In this document: positions 1-6,599 of the stretch, piece by piece
Numbering within the stretch: the stretch's first letter is position 1
How the letters are laid out: every line of letters starts with the position of its first letter
Origin: Mycobacterium sp.
GTDB taxonomy: Bacteria; Actinomycetota; Actinomycetes; Mycobacteriales; Mycobacteriaceae
Direction: 5' to 3'
Assembly: GCA_019246375.1 (NCBI GenBank)
Contig: JAFAQO010000292.1
Location: 1-8,712, forward strand
Length of the DNA: 8,712 bases
Made by a program: the position numbers and the translations under genes
The notes under the pieces: generated by a model
The model's input: only the letters and a program-made list of their open reading frames with translations
Databases searched by the model: none
Told to the model about the DNA's origin: nothing

Positions 1-318
1 CCCCAGCACCGCGCATTGCGCAAGATGATCCCAGATGTCTATGGGGGATTTGTAGATATGAGCAAGGCCGCGCTGGCACCCGGCGCCCTGGATGCCAAAT
101 TCAAAGAGCTGATAGCGATGACGATCGGCGTTGTGCACGGCTGCGACGGGTGCATTGCCTCGCACGCGCAAGGCGCTGCGCGCGCCGGAGCGACCAAGGA
201 GGAGGCGGCCGAAGCAATCGGGGTCAGCATCATGATGATGGGCGGCCCGGCCACCATCTACGGTGCCCGTGCTTACAACGCCTTTTGCGAGTTCCTTGAC
301 GGTGGCGTGGCAGCGTAG
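1..318 (+). CDS. Carboxymuconolactone decarboxylase (AhpD-like) family protein, 5' end cut by window
   Basis: This is a small all-helical protein of the CMD/AhpD family, whose members act as thiol-dependent peroxidase partners or decarboxylases. The frame is open from base 1. A TTG at 16 and an ATG at 25 are possible starts, but neither has a Shine-Dalgarno sequence before it, and family members usually begin several residues earlier, so the true start is probably upstream of the window. Counting from TTG 16, the AhpD active-site set is present: Glu31, then CDGC (Cys43, Cys46) and His50. The Glu-to-Cys distance of 12 equals that of M. tuberculosis AhpD (Glu118/Cys130/Cys133/His137); AhpD His132 is replaced by Gly45. 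The helix with the MMMGGP motif and the segment with YGARAYNAF are also family-typical. It lies 31 bp before the CsoR-family gene and is probably co-transcribed with it. The redox role is inferred from the CxxC; the substrate is unknown. Confidence 0.85.
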   Translation, partial: PQHRALRKMIPDVYGGFVDMSKAALAPGALDAKFKELIAMTIGVVHGCDGCIASHAQGAARAGATKEEAAEAIGVSIMMMGGPATIYGARAYNAFCEFLDGGVAA

Positions 319-340
319 GTAGTACAAAGCACAAAACTAG

Positions 341-619
<279 letters not shown>

Positions 620-647
620 CAGCGATTGGGACAGAGAGGAGTCGACC

Positions 648-1052
648 ATGGGAGTTTCGCTATCGACCACACTGCACACCTCGTTTGAGGATGCCGTCTT
701 GCGAACCCGAAAAGCACTCGCCGACAAAGGCTTCGGCGTTCTGACCGAGATTGACGTGAAGGCGACGTTGAAAGCCAAACTTGGCGAAGACATGGAGGAT
801 TACCTGATTCTCGGTGCTTGCAATCCCAAATTTGCTCACCAGGCGATCAATGTCGACCGGCAGATTGGCGTGCTGTTGCCGTGCAACGTCGTGGTGCGCA
901 GCGACCCCGACGCACCGGACACCGTCATCGTCGACGCGATGGACCCCAGGGTGATGGTCGATGTGACCAACGAGCGCGGGTTGGACGACATCGCCGGGGC
1001 GGTGACGGGGCTACTCCAGGAGGCCCTTCAGGACGTCGCCGAGGGCGGCTAG
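648..1052 (+). CDS. DUF302 domain protein
   Basis: A 134-residue protein formed almost entirely by one DUF302 domain, a family of unknown biochemical function. ATG 648 follows AGGAG at 637-641 with a good spacer, and the gene starts 28 bp after the CsoR-family gene, so co-transcription is likely. Family landmarks are the N-terminal stretch in which a Phe-Glu-Asp-Ala segment precedes the long helix, the motif LGACNP with Cys58, and LLPCNVVV with Cys79. The two cysteines sit in motifs typical of the family and could form a redox pair or bind a ligand. There is no signal peptide or membrane segment, so the protein should be cytoplasmic. DUF302 genes often accompany sulfur and thiol genes; together with the neighbours this suggests a role in thiol stress, but no reaction can be assigned. 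Confidence 0.9.
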   Translation: MGVSLSTTLHTSFEDAVLRTRKALADKGFGVLTEIDVKATLKAKLGEDMEDYLILGACNPKFAHQAINVDRQIGVLLPCNVVVRSDPDAPDTVIVDAMDPRVMVDVTNERGLDDIAGAVTGLLQEALQDVAEGG

Positions 1053-1100
1053 CCCGGTGACGATGCGCGCTACCGAACCCACCGCTCAAAGAGGTTGCAT

Positions 1101-1123
1101 GGTTCGCCGATAAGCGGCTAACC
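1101..1123. other. Imperfect hairpin after the DUF302 gene
   Basis: GGTT at 1101-1104 pairs with AACC at 1120-1123, and GCCG at 1106-1109 pairs with CGGC at 1115-1118, around the loop ATAAG with one C/T mismatch. It lies 48 bp after the DUF302 stop. No T-run follows, so it would be a weak intrinsic terminator for the + strand operon. An operator is the alternative. Confidence 0.35.
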
Positions 1124-1147
1124 TCGGCGATCGTGCGTCATCTTGCA

Positions 1148-1216
1148 GTAGTAGCCAGCACCCGCAGCGGGGTCTGATCCCAGACCGACCCCCCGCTGTG
1201 GGTCGGAAGCTACTAC
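1148..1216. other. Long (69-bp) extended hairpin in the intergenic region
   Basis: Three nested stems can be read directly. The outer one is GTAGTAGC (1148-1155) with GCTACTAC (1209-1216). The middle one is 1160-1170 with 1193-1203, 11 pairs including one G-T. The inner one is GGTCTG (1171-1176) with CAGACC (1181-1186), closing on the loop ATCC. The strands are interrupted by an internal loop (1156-1159 against 1204-1208) and a 6-nt bulge (1187-1192). It ends 36 bp before the ATG at 1253. No U-tract follows. It could be a leader structure of the next gene, a processed small RNA, or a dispersed palindromic repeat. The rest of the gap 1053-1252 shows no convincing gene. Confidence 0.5.
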
Positions 1217-1252
1217 CTGTCGGTCTCCCTAAAGACCAGAGATGACCGCCAG

Positions 1253-1750
1253 ATGACAACCCAGGGCAGCGCGAACATTGCGCCCACTCCACCGGAACCA
1301 CTATCGGCTCGCTTCGGTGGCGTCCCGCTACCGAGCGGCCTCCGGAAGGACGCCGAGACCATGTCATGGAGCACGTTCACCACGACGTACGCCCCCTCCG
1401 CCGGGCCACTGCGCTTGGGCCACTGGGAATGCATCGATCCTGAGCGGCCCGCGACCCGGCTGGGACCGCAGCCGCGCTCCTTCCGGGCCACCCTCGGCTT
1501 CGGCGATCGGATCGAGACGGCGACCGCCAGCGCGACGGGTCCGGTCGCCGCGCTCACCGCGATGCTCTACGTGCTTGGCATTGCGATCGAGATGCTGCGA
1601 TTTCATCAACTGCAGTCGGGCGACAACACCGCCACCTTCATCAGGGGCAGCGACGGCGACCGGGCCGAGTGGGCGATGGGGTGGTCGGAGGACCCGACTC
1701 AATCCGCATTGCGTGCGGTCATCGCCTGCGCCAACCGGCTACTTACTTAA
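1253..1750 (+). CDS. Stand-alone LeuA regulatory (allosteric) domain protein
   Basis: A 165-residue protein that resembles only the C-terminal leucine-binding/dimerisation domain of 2-isopropylmalate synthase; the catalytic TIM barrel (about 400 residues) is absent. Alignable landmarks against M. tuberculosis LeuA, from memory, are MSWSTFTTTY before a Pro-Leu segment, ATGPVAAL (94-101) for the SGNGPLAA loop, SGDNTATFIR (122-131) for SGDDAQAAAYVE, and WAMGWSEDPTQSALRAVI (140-157) for the terminal helix. It is soluble, with no signal peptide. The start is uncertain. ATG 1253 has little Shine-Dalgarno sequence, whereas ATG 1361 (residue 37) follows GGAAGGA at 1344-1350 and coincides with the point where LeuA similarity begins. 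It converges on cyp136. It may bind an amino acid or modulate LeuA in trans, but that is inference; a relic of a duplicated leuA is the alternative. Confidence 0.72.
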   Translation: MTTQGSANIAPTPPEPLSARFGGVPLPSGLRKDAETMSWSTFTTTYAPSAGPLRLGHWECIDPERPATRLGPQPRSFRATLGFGDRIETATASATGPVAALTAMLYVLGIAIEMLRFHQLQSGDNTATFIRGSDGDRAEWAMGWSEDPTQSALRAVIACANRLLT

Positions 1751-1767
1751 GGCCCTTACCTAAGGCC
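1742..1767. repeat. 13-bp tandem duplication spanning a stop codon
   Basis: CTTACTTAAGGCC (1742-1754) is followed directly by CTTACCTAAGGCC (1755-1767), 12 of 13 bases identical. The first copy contains the TAA stop of the LeuA-domain gene. The unit lies in the 28-bp convergent gap before the cyp136 stop. The GGCC cores allow only a short stem (AGGCC with GGCCT), so a terminator call is not justified. Confidence 0.7.
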
Positions 1768-1778
1768 TGAAGCACTGG

Positions 1779-3257
1779 CTACAGCGGCCGCAGCACGATC
1801 GGCATGCCGTCCGCCGGGATCGGCATTCCGCCGTAGTCCCAGCGCGCCCGGTAGCCGGGCCGGGGCAGGTCCAACCGGTAGCGGCGCAGCAGCCGGTGCA
1901 GGATCGTCTTGATCTCGAGCTGCCCGAACACCATCCCGATGCACTTGTGTGCCCCGCCGCCGAACGGCGTGAATGCGTAGCGATGCTTCTTGTGCTCGTT
2001 GCGCGGCTCGGTAAACCGGTCAGGGTCGAATTTCAGCGGGTCCGTCCAAATCTCCGGCAGCCGATGATTCATACCGGGATAGGCGATGACGTTGGTGCCC
2101 TGAGGTATGTAGTAGCCGAGCAGTTCGGTGTCTCGCACCGTCTGGCGCATCGCCCACTGCACCGGCGTAACGATCCGGATCGATTCGTTCATCACCAAGT
2201 CGAGCGATTCCAGCTTCTCCAGTGATTCGATGTCCAGCGGCCCGTCGCCGAGCCGATCGGACTCGTCGCGGCAGCGCTCCTGCCACTCCGGGTGGCGAGC
2301 CAAGTTGTAGGCCATTGTCGTGGCCGTCGACGTCGAGGTGTCATGCGCGGCCATCATCAAAAAGATCATGTGGTTGACGATGTCCTCGTCGGAGAACCGG
2401 TTGCCGTCCTCGTCCTGGGTCTGGCACAACACGGTCAGCAGGTCATTGCCCTCCTTGCCGCGCTGCTCCTTGACCCGGGCCTCGAAGTAGTTCTCCAGCA
2501 GTTCACGGGCCTTAAGGCCGCGCCACCACAAAAACGGCGGCACGCTCCTGCGGATCACCGCCTTGCCGGCGCGCGTCGTCGTCGTGAAGGCTTTGTTCAC
2601 CTTCGTCACCAGCTCGTGGTCGGTGCCCGGTTCGTGCCCCATAAAGACCATCGAGGCAATGTCGAGCGTGAGCTCCTTCATCGCCGGATAGAGGAGGAAG
2701 CGCGCGTCGTTGACCACCCATTCGTTGGCGACCACCTGTGAAGCGACGCTGTCCATCTGCTCGACATAGCTGGCCAGGCGGGAGCGGACGAACGCCTCCT
2801 GCATGATCCGGCGGTGGAACATGTGCTCGTCGAAGTCCAGCAGCATCAAGCCGCGGTGGAAGAACGGCCCGATTACCGGGACCCAACCTTGCTGCGAGTA
2901 GTCCTTCTTGCGGTTGGAGTAGATTACCTGCGCGGCGTCGGGGCCGAGTGCCGCGACGCCGGGCAGAACCGGTGAGTCACCGAACACCACCGGACCCCTG
3001 GTCTGGTACAGGAACAGCAGATAGTCCGGTCCGCCACGCAACATCTCGATCATGTGGCCGAGGATGGGCAGCCCGCGATCGCCGACGACTGCCTTGAGTC
3101 CACTGCCAGGGGGCGGCTCGGCAAGTGTCCGCTGCGCAAATTCGGTGTGCAGCAGCCTGCGCTCGACGGCACTCATGCCCGGAAAGTTGTTGAACGACGG
3201 CGTGAACCGCCGCTTGGCTTGGTCGAGCAGATACTCCGGGGTGCTGATGGTCGCCAT
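1779..3257 (-). CDS. cyp136: Cytochrome P450, CYP136 family
   Basis: A 492-residue heme monooxygenase, the same length as I recall for M. tuberculosis CYP136 (Rv3059), and in the same gene order. The P450 hallmarks are complete: I-helix AAHDTST with residues 303-309 (oxygen-activating Asp306-Thr307), K-helix Glu358-x-x-Arg361, and the heme loop FGGGAHKCIG starting at residue 432 with axial ligand Cys439. No N-terminal membrane anchor is evident, as usual for bacterial P450s, so it needs ferredoxin and a reductase encoded elsewhere. ATG 3257 has an excellent ribosome binding site (AGGAG, + strand CTCCT 3265-3269, 7 nt away). It is divergent from a TetR gene, with an 18-bp palindrome between them, so repression by that regulator is likely. 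The substrate is not known; the CYP51-like overall layout and the linked SDR hint at a sterol or other lipid. Confidence 0.95.
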   Translation of the reverse strand: MATISTPEYLLDQAKRRFTPSFNNFPGMSAVERRLLHTEFAQRTLAEPPPGSGLKAVVGDRGLPILGHMIEMLRGGPDYLLFLYQTRGPVVFGDSPVLPGVAALGPDAAQVIYSNRKKDYSQQGWVPVIGPFFHRGLMLLDFDEHMFHRRIMQEAFVRSRLASYVEQMDSVASQVVANEWVVNDARFLLYPAMKELTLDIASMVFMGHEPGTDHELVTKVNKAFTTTTRAGKAVIRRSVPPFLWWRGLKARELLENYFEARVKEQRGKEGNDLLTVLCQTQDEDGNRFSDEDIVNHMIFLMMAAHDTSTSTATTMAYNLARHPEWQERCRDESDRLGDGPLDIESLEKLESLDLVMNESIRIVTPVQWAMRQTVRDTELLGYYIPQGTNVIAYPGMNHRLPEIWTDPLKFDPDRFTEPRNEHKKHRYAFTPFGGGAHKCIGMVFGQLEIKTILHRLLRRYRLDLPRPGYRARWDYGGMPIPADGMPIVLRPL

Positions 3258-3300
3258 CCAAAAGCTCCTACGCGGCTGTGGTCGATGTCACTACGCACCT

Positions 3301-3330
3301 ATCCTTTCGGTCAGACTTGACGGCTGTCAA
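3301..3330 (-). promoter_or_regulatory. Candidate cyp136 promoter
   Basis: Read on the minus strand, a perfect -35 TTGACA (+ strand 3325-3330) is followed after 18 bp by AAGGAT (3301-3306), a partial -10. The -35 lies inside the 3315-3332 palindrome. The -10 is only a moderate match, so the exact start of transcription is uncertain. Confidence 0.45.
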
Positions 3331-3332
3331 GT
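3315..3332. promoter_or_regulatory. Inverted-repeat operator between cyp136 and tetR
   Basis: ACTTGAC (3315-3321) and GTCAAGT (3326-3332) form a perfect 7-bp inverted repeat around GGCT. The size and location, in the 109-bp divergent gap beside a TetR gene and over the cyp136 -35, are those of a TetR-family operator. Binding would block cyp136 and could autoregulate tetR, whose GTG start is 34 bp away. The palindrome is seen; its use by this particular repressor is inferred. Confidence 0.65.
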
Positions 3333-3366
3333 TTCCTTTTCGCCCAACGTGGTGCAAGGTCGAAGA

Positions 3367-4086
3367 GTGAGCACCCAGCAGGACGCCCCTAGTGCGGCCG
3401 GCCACGACCGGACCGTGTCGGCCTCGAAAAGACGGGGCGACAGGCAGCGGCAGGCGATCCTGCAGGCCGTGCGTGAGCTACTCGAAGAGAAGCCGTTCGC
3501 GGAGCTGTCGGTCAGTACGATCAGCGATCGCGCCGGCGTTGCCCGGTCCGGTTTCTACTTTTACTTCGACTCCAAGTACTCGGTGCTTGCCCAGATCTTG
3601 GCCGAGGCCACGCATGAACTCGAAGAGCTGACGCAGTACTTCGCCCCGCGGGGCCCGGATGAGTCGCCTGCGGCGTTCGCCAAGCGGATGGTAGGCAGCG
3701 CCGCAGCCGTTTATGCGCACAACGATCCGGTGATGTCGGCGTGCAATGTCGCCCGCAACACCGACGCCGAGATCCGGAAAATTCTCGATCAGCAGGTCGA
3801 TACGGTGATCGACCAAGTCATCGGCGTGGTCGAGGACGAGATCAAAGCCGGCACCGCGCACCCGATCAGCGACGACATCCCTGCGCTCGTTCGCACGCTG
3901 GCGGTCTCCACCGCGCTGATGCTCTCCGGGGACACCACCTTCTTGGGTCCCGACGGTGACGTGCAGCGCGGGGTGCGAGTGCTCGAGCAGTTGTGGCTCA
4001 ACGCGTTGTGGGGCGGCCGCTCGACGACGATGCGCGCCGCGGAGCTTGCGGAGCGGAGCGAGAAGGACTCGAGCAGTCCCATCTAG
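3367..4086 (+). CDS. TetR/AcrR-family transcriptional repressor (Rv3058c-like)
   Basis: A 239-residue regulator. The frame stays open far upstream into the cyp136 antisense strand, but GTG 3367 is preferred because AAGG at 3356-3359 lies 7 nt before it and it leaves the divergent operator region free. GTG 3415 is a second option (223 residues). After a basic, flexible N-terminus with KRRGDRQRQ, the TetR DNA-binding domain covers about residues 27-75, with the helix-turn-helix around 47-66 and the family-typical YFYFDSK end of the recognition helix. The remaining helical part is the ligand and dimer domain. It is divergent from cyp136 and 35 bp before an SDR gene. It probably represses cyp136 and perhaps itself through the palindrome at 3315-3332, releasing on binding a hydrophobic ligand; the ligand is unknown. 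Confidence 0.9.
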   Translation: MSTQQDAPSAAGHDRTVSASKRRGDRQRQAILQAVRELLEEKPFAELSVSTISDRAGVARSGFYFYFDSKYSVLAQILAEATHELEELTQYFAPRGPDESPAAFAKRMVGSAAAVYAHNDPVMSACNVARNTDAEIRKILDQQVDTVIDQVIGVVEDEIKAGTAHPISDDIPALVRTLAVSTALMLSGDTTFLGPDGDVQRGVRVLEQLWLNALWGGRSTTMRAAELAERSEKDSSSPI

Positions 4087-4108
4087 TCGGAGAATAGCGT
4101 CCCGCCGG

Positions 4109-4114
4109 TATCGT
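4109..4114 (+). promoter_or_regulatory. Possible -10 box for a leaderless SDR transcript
   Basis: TATCGT fits the mycobacterial -10 pattern TANNNT and ends 7 nt before the A of the SDR start codon at 4122. No Shine-Dalgarno sequence precedes that ATG. Together this suggests a transcript starting on the ATG itself. No recognisable -35 is present, so the call is tentative. Confidence 0.35.
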
Positions 4115-4121
4115 CACCGCC

Positions 4122-4982
4122 ATGGCGAAGACGACGTTCGCGGGCAAGAGGTGTTTTCTGACCGGCGCGGCCAGCGGCATCGGTCGCGCTACCGCGTTAC
4201 GACTCGCCACCCAGGGCGCTGAACTTTACTTGACCGACCGCAACGCCGATGGCCTCGCGGAAACTGTGGCCGACGCTCGCGCGCTGGGCGCCGCGGTCCC
4301 CGAGCACCGGGCTTTCGATGTCGCCAACTATGACGAAGTTGCCTCGGTCGCCGGGGACATCCACAGCCGGCACCCCAGCATGGATGTCGTGATGAACATC
4401 GCCGGTATCTCAGCGTGGGGCACCGTCGACCGGCTCACACACGAGCAGTGGAGCAAGCTCGTCGCGATCAATCTGATGGGGCCGATTCACGTCATCGAGA
4501 GCTTCGTGCCGCCGATGGTGGCGGCCGGCCGGGGCGGACATCTGGTCAACGTGTCGTCGGCGGCAGGGTTGGTAGCGCTGCCCTGGCACGCCGCCTACAG
4601 CGCCAGCAAATTCGGGTTGCGGGGGCTTTCCGAGGTGCTGCGTTTCGACCTGGCCCGGCACCGCATCGGAGTGTCGGTCGTGGTGCCGGGCGCGGTGAAA
4701 ACTCCGCTGGTCAACACCGTCGAGATCGCCGGCGTCGACCGTGACGACCCCAGGGTGAGCCGCTGGGTGGACCGCTTCAGCGGTCACGCCGTGTCGCCGG
4801 AAAGGGCGGCCGAGAAGATCTTGGCCGGAATCGAGAAGAACCGGTTTCTGATCTACACATCAGCCGATATCCGGGCGCTGTACGCGTTCAAACGCCTGGC
4901 GTGGTGGCCGTACAGCGTTGCCATGCGTCAAACGAACGTGGTCTTCACCCGGGCGCTGCGACCCACACCGGTGGCACGCTGA
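4122..4982 (+). CDS. Short-chain dehydrogenase/reductase (Rv3057c-like)
   Basis: A 286-residue classical SDR, an NAD(P)-dependent oxidoreductase with a Rossmann fold. The cofactor loop TGAASGIG is at residues 14-21. Asp39 at the end of the second strand favours NAD(H). NIAG is at 92-95, Asn117 is the helix-4 catalytic residue, Ser146 is the catalytic serine, and YSASK gives Tyr159 and Lys163, so the tetrad is complete. Residues 188-195 carry the usual PG-(x)3-T cofactor motif. The C-terminal 40 residues are aromatic and hydrophobic, which suggests a lipid substrate or membrane contact. It lies 35 bp after the TetR gene and may be in one unit with it or use its own promoter (4109-4114). With CYP136 it could oxidise a hydroxylated product, but no substrate can be read from the sequence. 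Confidence 0.93.
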   Translation: MAKTTFAGKRCFLTGAASGIGRATALRLATQGAELYLTDRNADGLAETVADARALGAAVPEHRAFDVANYDEVASVAGDIHSRHPSMDVVMNIAGISAWGTVDRLTHEQWSKLVAINLMGPIHVIESFVPPMVAAGRGGHLVNVSSAAGLVALPWHAAYSASKFGLRGLSEVLRFDLARHRIGVSVVVPGAVKTPLVNTVEIAGVDRDDPRVSRWVDRFSGHAVSPERAAEKILAGIEKNRFLIYTSADIRALYAFKRLAWWPYSVAMRQTNVVFTRALRPTPVAR

Positions 4983-4999
4983 CGCTTTACGGCTGATGT

Positions 5000-5025
5000 G
5001 GTTTGCGTCACATGAGTCCGGGTAG
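5000..5025 (+). promoter_or_regulatory. SigF-type promoter
   Basis: GGTTT (5000-5004), a 15-bp spacer, then GGGTAG (5020-5025) closely match the mycobacterial SigF consensus GTTT-N15-17-GGGTA. The predicted start lies near 5032, giving a leader of about 43 nt to the ATG at 5075. It is in the only intergenic space upstream of the disordered-protein gene. It points to induction in stationary phase or envelope/oxidative stress. Confidence 0.55.
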
Positions 5026-5074
5026 CCCCTACTGAGCTGCCGCGGAGCGTGCGGAGCGGTCATTAGGAGGAGTC

Positions 5075-5536
5075 ATGACAGACACCACACCTGGACAATT
5101 GTCGGAGGAGCCGCAGTCGGAACGCGGCGACATCGGATCGCGTGACACCGGATCCGAACCCAGTGGTGGGCCTACCGACCGCCCGGAAGGCGCCGTCGGG
5201 GGTAGTGAGGAAGTCCCCTCGCACGGCGGTTCCGAGGAAGGCCAAATCGGGGGCCCCGGACCCCTTCCGCCTCAAGACACCGGAGCGGCCATGCCGCCTT
5301 ATGAGGGGCGCCAGACCAGTGCCAAACCGGTCGGCGAGGAAGGCGCCGCAGCGACTGCGAAACCGGTGGAGTCGTCGTCGTACAAGGCTCCCGCACCGGA
5401 AAGCACACCCGGCGGCGCGACCGCATCACCCGGTGACGTGCAACCCGCGGCTCAGCAACCCGAGACGGACCTCGACGAGGACCAGGTCGGCCCGGCGCAC
5501 ACCGCAGGCACCAGCCCGGGCGAAAGCCAGCTCTGA
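5075..5536 (+). CDS. Hypothetical disordered, acidic Pro/Gly/Ser-rich protein
   Basis: A 153-residue protein of unknown function. Start ATG 5075 has a near-ideal ribosome binding site, AGGAGGA at 5065-5071. The composition is dominated by Gly, Pro, Glu, Ser, Ala, Thr and Gln. There is no cysteine and no Trp, almost no large hydrophobics, and no signal peptide or membrane segment, so it should be intrinsically disordered and cytoplasmic. Short landmarks are SRDTGSE (about residues 22-28), a PPYEGRQTSAKP stretch near the middle, and an acidic DLDEDQ segment near the end. Similar N-termini occur in mycobacterial hypotheticals as far as I recall. The SigF-type promoter upstream suggests a stress role such as a hydrophilin-like protectant, which is inference. 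It converges on dinB2 with a 16-bp gap. Confidence 0.82.
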   Translation: MTDTTPGQLSEEPQSERGDIGSRDTGSEPSGGPTDRPEGAVGGSEEVPSHGGSEEGQIGGPGPLPPQDTGAAMPPYEGRQTSAKPVGEEGAAATAKPVESSSYKAPAPESTPGGATASPGDVQPAAQQPETDLDEDQVGPAHTAGTSPGESQL

Positions 5537-5552
5537 GCCGCCCTCCCGGGAC

Positions 5553-6599
5553 TTAATTCAGCGGCGCCAGTTCCAGCCGTACGCCCAATAACCGGATCGG
5601 CCTGTTGAGTTCGAACAGCTCGAGCACCCGCAGTGCGGCGGCGACGATCGTGTCCGGATCAATCGTGGGTTCATCCAGCTTGCGGATTTTGGTGCGGGTA
5701 TAAAACGTCGCGGTGCGAACCGTCACCGCCACCCGGGTCACGATCCGCGATTGGGCCACGACGTCGCTCAGCGTCTGCTTCGCCAATTCGATGATGGCCG
5801 AGTCCATTTCGTCTCGGTCGGTCAGATCGTGCGGGAAGGTCACGACATGGCTTCTGGACCTCGGCACCCACGGTTCGGCGCTGACTTCGGTGTCGCCGCC
5901 GCCCTTGGCAAGCAGCAGCAGCCAGAGCCCGGTCCGCGGCCCGAACGTCGAGGTGAGTAGCTCCGCGTCGGCATTGGCGAGTTGCCAGACAGTTGTGATC
6001 CCAAGATTCGCAAGCTTTTTCGCGGTCTTCGGACCCACTCCCCACAGCTCATCGACCGCGCGGTCGCCCATTACGGTCATCCAGTTGGCATCGGTGAGCA
6101 GGCAGATGCCGGCCGGTTTCGCGAAGCCGGTGGCTACCTTGGCACGCTGCTTGTTGTCGCTGATCCCGACCGAGCACGACAGCCCGGTTTCCGACGAGAT
6201 GACGGTGCGGATGTGTTCGGCGACGTCGACGGGCTCGTTGCCGCCCGGCACGCCGATGTACGCCTCGTCCCAGCCCCATACCTCGACCGGGTGTCCCAGG
6301 TCGCGCAGCAACCCCATCACCTGCTCGGAGGCCGCGTCGTAGGCGGCCAGATCCGAGGGCAGGAAGGTGGCGTCGGGGCAGCGGCGGGCCGCCGTGCGCA
6401 GCGGCATGCCCGCGTGCACACCGAATTTGCGGGCCTCATACGAGGCGCAGGTGACGACTTTTCGCGGCTCAGTCGGGTCCCCGTTGCCGCCGACGATCAC
6501 CGGCAGTCCGGTCAGTTCGGGGTGACTGCGCAGTTCGACTGATGCCAGGAACTGGTCGAGGTCGACGTGCAGAACCCAGCGGGGCGGTTGTCCAGTCAC
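5553..6599 (-). CDS. dinB2: Y-family DNA polymerase IV, DinB2 type
   Basis: A 348-residue translesion polymerase (M. tuberculosis dinP/Rv3056 type). GTG 6599 is chosen over the in-frame ATG 6632. Its GTG overlaps the TGA of the upstream tetR gene (GTGA, 6596-6599), and the product then begins MTGQPPRWVLHVDLDQF, close to the start of known DinB2 proteins. The metal ligands are Asp13 (HVDLDQF) and Asp111-Glu112 (GWDEAYIG). Phe17-Leu18 places leucine at the steric-gate position, as in M. smegmatis DinB2 Leu14, which is known to admit ribonucleotides. SYEARKFGV and the helix-hairpin-helix segment WGVGPKTAKKL are present. The protein stops at LGVRLEL plus four residues, with no evident beta-clamp peptide, as is usual for DinB2. 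No mycobacterial SOS box was seen, so control probably follows the upstream TetR gene. Confidence 0.95.
   Translation of the reverse strand: MTGQPPRWVLHVDLDQFLASVELRSHPELTGLPVIVGGNGDPTEPRKVVTCASYEARKFGVHAGMPLRTAARRCPDATFLPSDLAAYDAASEQVMGLLRDLGHPVEVWGWDEAYIGVPGGNEPVDVAEHIRTVISSETGLSCSVGISDNKQRAKVATGFAKPAGICLLTDANWMTVMGDRAVDELWGVGPKTAKKLANLGITTVWQLANADAELLTSTFGPRTGLWLLLLAKGGGDTEVSAEPWVPRSRSHVVTFPHDLTDRDEMDSAIIELAKQTLSDVVAQSRIVTRVAVTVRTATFYTRTKIRKLDEPTIDPDTIVAAALRVLELFELNRPIRLLGVRLELAPLN

Noticed and set aside
1081..1140. tRNA-like fold around 1091-1125
   Set aside because: No acceptor, D or T arm consensus is present; only a simple hairpin can be drawn.
1751..1778. Bidirectional terminator between the LeuA-domain gene and cyp136
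   Set aside because: Only a 5-bp AGGCC/GGCCT stem can form, and the sequence is better explained as a tandem duplication.
2292..2741. 149-residue plus-strand frame inside cyp136
   Set aside because: It is antisense to conserved P450 coding sequence, with no ribosome binding site or family motif.
3052..3366. Longer N-terminus for the first TetR protein
   Set aside because: The extension would run through the 5' end of cyp136 and the operator. GTG 3367 has a ribosome binding site and gives a normal TetR length.
5982..6542. 186-residue plus-strand frame opposite dinB2
   Set aside because: It is a shadow of the polymerase gene; composition is Gly/Arg/Val-rich with no motif.
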